Shown here: one piece after another, positions 60,221-64,000 of the stretch | How the letters are laid out: each line of letters starts with the position of its first letter | How positions within the stretch are numbered: position 1 is the stretch's first letter | NCBI GenBank assembly: GCA_023213395.1 | Contig: CM041465.1 | Coordinates: forward strand, 215,209,741-215,273,740 | DNA: 64,000 nt | DNA from: Cycas panzhihuaensis | Taxonomy: Eukaryota; Cycadophyta | Direction: 5' to 3' | Translations under genes and position numbers: made by a program | Notes under the pieces: generated by a model | Told to the model about the DNA's origin: nothing | Database searches by the model: none | The model's input: only the letters and a program-made list of their open reading frames with translations

Positions 60221-61860
60221 CAAGGTAGACAAGGAAAAGTCACCTGAAACTACTTCTTCAATGGTAGATAAAGTCTCTAATAAAGTTGATAACAATGTTT
60301 ATTTAGCAACCTTAGGTAAGTTGTCAAATATTGAGTCTTGGTTAATTGACTCTAATGCTTTACTTCATGTTACTCCCCATAGGGACTGGTTTTATGAATA
60401 TACAAGTATTGATGGAGGTGAAGTATTTCTTAGGTATCATTACACATATAAAATTATGGGTCATAGAAGGGTGAAGGATTGATTTGGGGATGGAAGGTTT
60501 AAAATTATTTTTGATATGAGTCATATTCCTAGTTTGACTATGTGTTTGTAAGTCAATTAGGTGATGTAGGCATAAAAGTGATTTTTAATAAAGATAGTTG
60601 CAGAATGGTTTGAGGAGTGTTGATTTGGAACACTATACAATCTTGACATAAGCACAGTGTGTGTTGGAAGTTACAGTGTGGCTATTACAAAAAGTAGCAA
60701 TAATACAGATAAGACCCACACTAGCTGGTAAAACTATGTTGTGGTATCAGAGATTGAGCCATATTGGAGAGAAAGACCTCCATGATTTATTCTCTAAAGG
60801 TATAGAGAAAGACATCTCTATAATTAATAGCTCCTTCAATTTTGATTTCTGTGAGTATTATGTGTATGGTAAATAGAATCGGGTTAGTTTTCCTTCAAGC
60901 TTGAAGAGAGCAAAGGGTATTTTGCAACTGGTACATAGTGATGTTTTTGGACCTATTAATGTACCCTCATTGAGTGGGTCCAAATACTTTATCTTATTCA
61001 TAGATGTTTTCTCGAGAAAGACATGGCTATACATTCTCAGATAGAAATTTAAAGTTTTCACTAAATTCAAAGAATTTAAGGCCTTGGCCAGGAATTAAAG
61101 TGGTAGGAAAATCAAGGTACTGAGGACTAATAATGGAGGTGAGTTTTACTCAAAAGAGTTTGAGCAGTTCTGTAAGCAGTGTGGGATAGTAAAGTAAAAG
61201 AAAATTCCCTATACGACATAGTAGAATAGAGTTTATAAAACGATGAATAAGACCTTGCTAAAGAGATTAAGGAGTATGCTTAGTGCTACTAGATTAGAGA
61301 AGAAATTCTAGGCAAAGGTTGTGATAATAGTAAGGTACCTGATAAACAGATCACTGACAACTACCTTAGTGTATAAAACACTAGAAGAAGTGTGGTCTAG
61401 TAAGAAACCATCTCTTGGTCATCTTAGAGTTTTTGGTTGTGAAGCTTTTGTGCATGTTCCTTGATAGAAAAGGACTAAGCTTGATTTTAAAGCACAAAAG
61501 ACTATTTTCATTAGCTATGATGATGGTGTTAAAGGATATAATATTTATAACCTTGAAACACAAAAGGTTATACATAGTCATGATGTTGTCTTTAGAGAGG
61601 AGTTTAAGTCTCTAAAGCAGGATGAAGAACCAAAGAATGAACACTCTAAGAAGGTACAATTTAAAGTAAGGGATGAAGATTCTATATCAAAATATGAGTC
61701 AACTGAAGAGGAAGAACCTATTATAGAGGTAGCTCAACCTCAAGAACCCTACATCTTGAGGAGATCAACTCATGAGAGAAGAAAACCTAACATGTATATT
61801 CTTGAAGACTTTTGTTACTCCTCTTTTATTTTATCTACTACAGATAATGATCTAGGTACT
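60221..61860 (+). pseudogene. Copia J protease and integrase
   Basis: Protease: WLIDSNALLHVTPHRDWF near 60,339-60,392; the DSG/DTG active site is now DSN. Integrase: QRLSHIGEKDL zinc region with FCEYYVYGK (Cys pair damaged), LVHSDVFGP near 60,930-60,955 (first Asp kept), VLRTNNGGEF near 61,118-61,147 (second Asp is Asn), and YKTMNKTLLKRLRSML near 61,232-61,280 (catalytic Glu is Lys). Then RVFGCEAFVHVP and HSHDVVFREE. Two of three integrase catalytic acids are lost. Confidence 0.88.
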
Positions 61861-62640
61861 ATTTAAGAGGCTAAAATTTTAAAAGAGAGCCAACTCTAGA
61901 TGAAGGCCATGTAAGAAGAAATGATGGACTTAGACAAAAATAACACATGGGATTTGGTGGATCTGCCTGATGGTAGAAAACCTATTGATAACAAATGGAT
62001 CTTCAAGAAGAAGTTATGGGAAAATGGTACTGTGGAAAAGTACAAGGTTCGCTTAGTAGCAAAGGGATATTCCTGGGTCAAGGGAATAGATTTTAGTGAG
62101 GTATTTTCTCTTATTCTAAAAGTTACTTCAATTAGATTTTTATTGGTTATGACAGCTACTTATGACCTTGAGGTGGATCGAATGGATGTGAAAACTACAT
62201 TTCTTTATGGTGACCTCAAGGAAGAAATTTATATGTTGCATCTTGAAGGGTTTACAGTTGTAGGGAAGGAGAATATGGTGTGCAGGTTGAAGAAGCCATT
62301 ATACGACTTGAAATAGTCACCAAGGATGTGGTATTAGAAGTTTGATTCACATTTGTTAGAAGATGGTTTTGTTCATAACAAAGTAGATCATTTTATTTAT
62401 TATAAGTAGGTTGGTTATCATTTTGTTATTATAGCTTTATATGTTAATGGCATCCTTTTAGTTAGTGACAATAAAGAAATGAACTAACTTATGAAAGGCC
62501 AACTAGCATCTCTATTTAAGATGAAGGAACTTAGTGCTACATATTTTATTTTGGGCATTGAGATTAAAAGGTATAGGAGAAATAGGAAGATTTATCTTAG
62601 CCAAAGACATTGCATTAAGATAATATTGTAGCAATTTAGG
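61861..62640 (+). pseudogene. Copia J reverse transcriptase
   Basis: Open frame 61,921-62,316: TWDLVDLPDGRKPIDNKWIF, KYKVRLVAKGYSWVKGIDF, DRMDVKTTFLYGDLKEEIYM and CRLKKPLYDLK. The active site near 62,440-62,460 reads ALYVNGILLVSD, so YVDD has become YVNG and both catalytic Asp are gone. Then MKELSATYFILGIEIKR. A few stops after the open part. Confidence 0.9.
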
Positions 62641-63400
62641 TTACAAGATAGTAAACCAGTTAATGTTCCTATTCTTACTAGTTTGAAATTATCAGTTGAA
62701 TAACACCCAAAGACTTACCAAAAAGTTGAAGACATGGTATTTGTCCCTTATGATATTGTTGTTCGTAGGATGATGTATGCAATGGTTTGCACTCAACCAA
62801 ACATTACCTATGTAATGAGAGTAGTTAGCAGGTATATGTCAAACCCAGGTAGGAAGCATTAGGTGGCTGTGAAAAGGATTTTCAAGTATCTGTAGGGTAC
62901 ATCAGACTATGGAATTTACTATCAAGGAGATACCATGGAGAGTAAAAAATGAACTTGAGAGGTTTTGTTGATGTTGATTGGGTTAGATATCTTGATAGTA
63001 GAAGATCTGCAAGTGGGTATGTTTTTACCCTTTGTGGTGGCATAGTCAGCTAGATGAGTAAAAGATAGCAAGTTGTGGCCCTTTCTAGCAAAGAAGTAGA
63101 GTATATGGTAGCTACTCATACATGTAAGGAAGTAATTTGGTTATAGAGATTATACACAGATATTGGCTTCAAGTAGGATGCTATGAGGATAGATTGTAAT
63201 AGTCAAAGTATAATCCACCTAGCAAAAAATCCCATTTTTCATGCTCGGTCAAAGAATATTGATGTGTAGTTCCATTTTATGAGAGAAATAGTTCAAGATC
63301 ACAAGGTAGATTTGTAGAAGATTGCTACATAAGAGAATGATATAGACTCATTGACCAAGATTGTTAACACAGAAAAATTTAAATGATGTAGAAATACAAT
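62641..63400 (+). pseudogene. Copia J RNase H
   Basis: RT end and linker: MMYAMVCTQPNITYVMRVVS near 62,770-62,830. After a frame change near 62,945: GFVDVDWVRYLDSRRSASGY near 62,957, VVALSSKEVEYMVATHTCKE, RIDCNSQSIIHLAKNPIFHA near 63,188-63,247, then NIDV-FHFMREIVQDHKVDL. First Asp (DVDW), Glu (KEVEY) and third Asp (IDCNSQS) are kept. Confidence 0.88.
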
Positions 63401-63472
63401 GGGTATTTGTGATTTTAGCATTAAGTAGTTCTGTATATAGGTTTCTTGTGAAGTGTTCAACAAGTGGGAGAT

Positions 63473-63973
63473 TTTTAGATATGTTGAACACTTTGCAAGT
63501 GTTACATAGGTATAGGTGTTACACCCAAGCCCTTTTATGGGGTTCGTGGGCCTATTGTAGGGCCCTCATCTAGGGGGTCTAGGGGGCTAGCTGCCTCCCA
63601 AGCAGGGGTTCAAGGGTAGAAGCCCCTAAGAAATTTTTTTAGGTGTCTTGTGGGGGTCTTTGTTAGCCTATGGTTTATGCCCATTATATTGTAAAACAAC
63701 AAGGCAATATCTTGTATTGTTGTATCTATATATTCTTATATAACAGTACATGTAATATGGTTGTGGATGAGTCTTTGATGAATTGATGAGAAGTGTTGGG
63801 GTTTGTTCATCTCTATAATTCTTTAGTTGTTGCTCAGATTAATAAAAGGTCTATACTTAGACCTAAATCTCCTGGTGTTCATTATTGAGTGCTTAGCTCG
63901 TTTATGCTATCTGTTCTTTACATGGTTTAAAGTTTTGTTATCACATTACTTCTATGATTATATTTTCTCTTCA
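63473..63973 (+). repeat. 3' LTR of copia J
   Basis: 501 bases aligning with 58,909-59,397, ending TTTTCTCTTCA. The hairpin of the 5' LTR is decayed here (GGGGGCTAGCTGCCTCCC). Confidence 0.92.
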
Positions 63974-64000
63974 ATGACTCAAGGTGGTATACAAATATCA
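63974..64000 (+). other. Target duplication ATGAC and gypsy I host flank
   Basis: ATGAC at 63,974-63,978 repeats 58,904-58,908. The last 22 bases of the window should be the continuation of gypsy I. Confidence 0.8.

Larger units (their letters stand above)
58909..63973 (+). mobile_element. Ty1/copia retrotransposon J, full length, inserted in gypsy I
   Basis: LTRs at 58,909-59,397 and 63,473-63,973 and an exact ATGAC target duplication. Primer site at 59,400-59,411 reads TAGTATCAGAGT, two transitions from TGGTATCAGAGC; purine tract CAAGTGGGAG at 63,461-63,470. Gag, protease, integrase, RT and RNase H lie in copia order. The first two bases of both LTRs have lost the TG (CA and TT). Stops are far more frequent than in copia G, so J looks the more damaged of the two. 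Confidence 0.94.

Overview
The window is plant nuclear DNA made almost entirely of decayed LTR retrotransposons. I found no convincing intact host gene. Signs of a plant are plant-type Ty1/copia and Ty3/gypsy polyproteins, primer binding sites matching initiator tRNA-Met (TGGTATCAGAG), a plant mobile domain remnant, and stop codons that are mostly explained by C-to-T or G-to-A change as expected from long cytosine methylation. The number of old, deeply nested elements and the absence of genes in 64 kb suggest a large, slowly purged genome; a gymnosperm would fit, but the sequence does not prove it.

Layout. 1-672: a 3' exon with a splice acceptor and coiled-coil reading frame. 1280-8600 (minus): gypsy A, the best preserved polyprotein (gag, protease, RT, RNase H, integrase). 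8.7-10.9 kb: non-coding flank. 10.9-16.8 kb (plus): gypsy B, with gag and protease remains, no recognisable RT, then a second-type (archaeal-like, RVT_3) RNase H. 17.7-19.45 kb (minus): plant mobile domain (PMD) remnant. 19.76-20.63 kb: TA microsatellite. 21.1-21.6 kb: degenerate minisatellites. 24.2-26.4 kb (plus): 5'-truncated copia C. 26.4-28.56 kb (minus): gypsy D. 28,884-29,193: complete 310-bp TRIM-like mini-LTR element set between microsatellites. 29.2-30.8 kb: microsatellites.

From about 31 kb to 53.2 kb is one nested stack. Gypsy E (plus, sister of A) is the host. It was split at 33,000/43,147 by element F, a minus-strand LTR element with two 392-bp LTRs and no recognisable pol. F was itself split at 33,923/39,099 by copia G (minus strand, exact 5-bp target duplication AATAT). 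E was split again at 46,372/52,874 by gypsy H (minus, LTRs about 870 bp). The reading frame of E resumes at 52,879.

53.9-58.9 kb is gypsy I (plus, sister of B), cut in its 3' half by copia J (58,909-63,973, plus), which has both LTRs and an exact ATGAC target duplication. The window ends 22 bases after that duplication. All elements carry stops, frameshifts or lost catalytic residues; none looks autonomous now. Gypsy A and copia G come closest.
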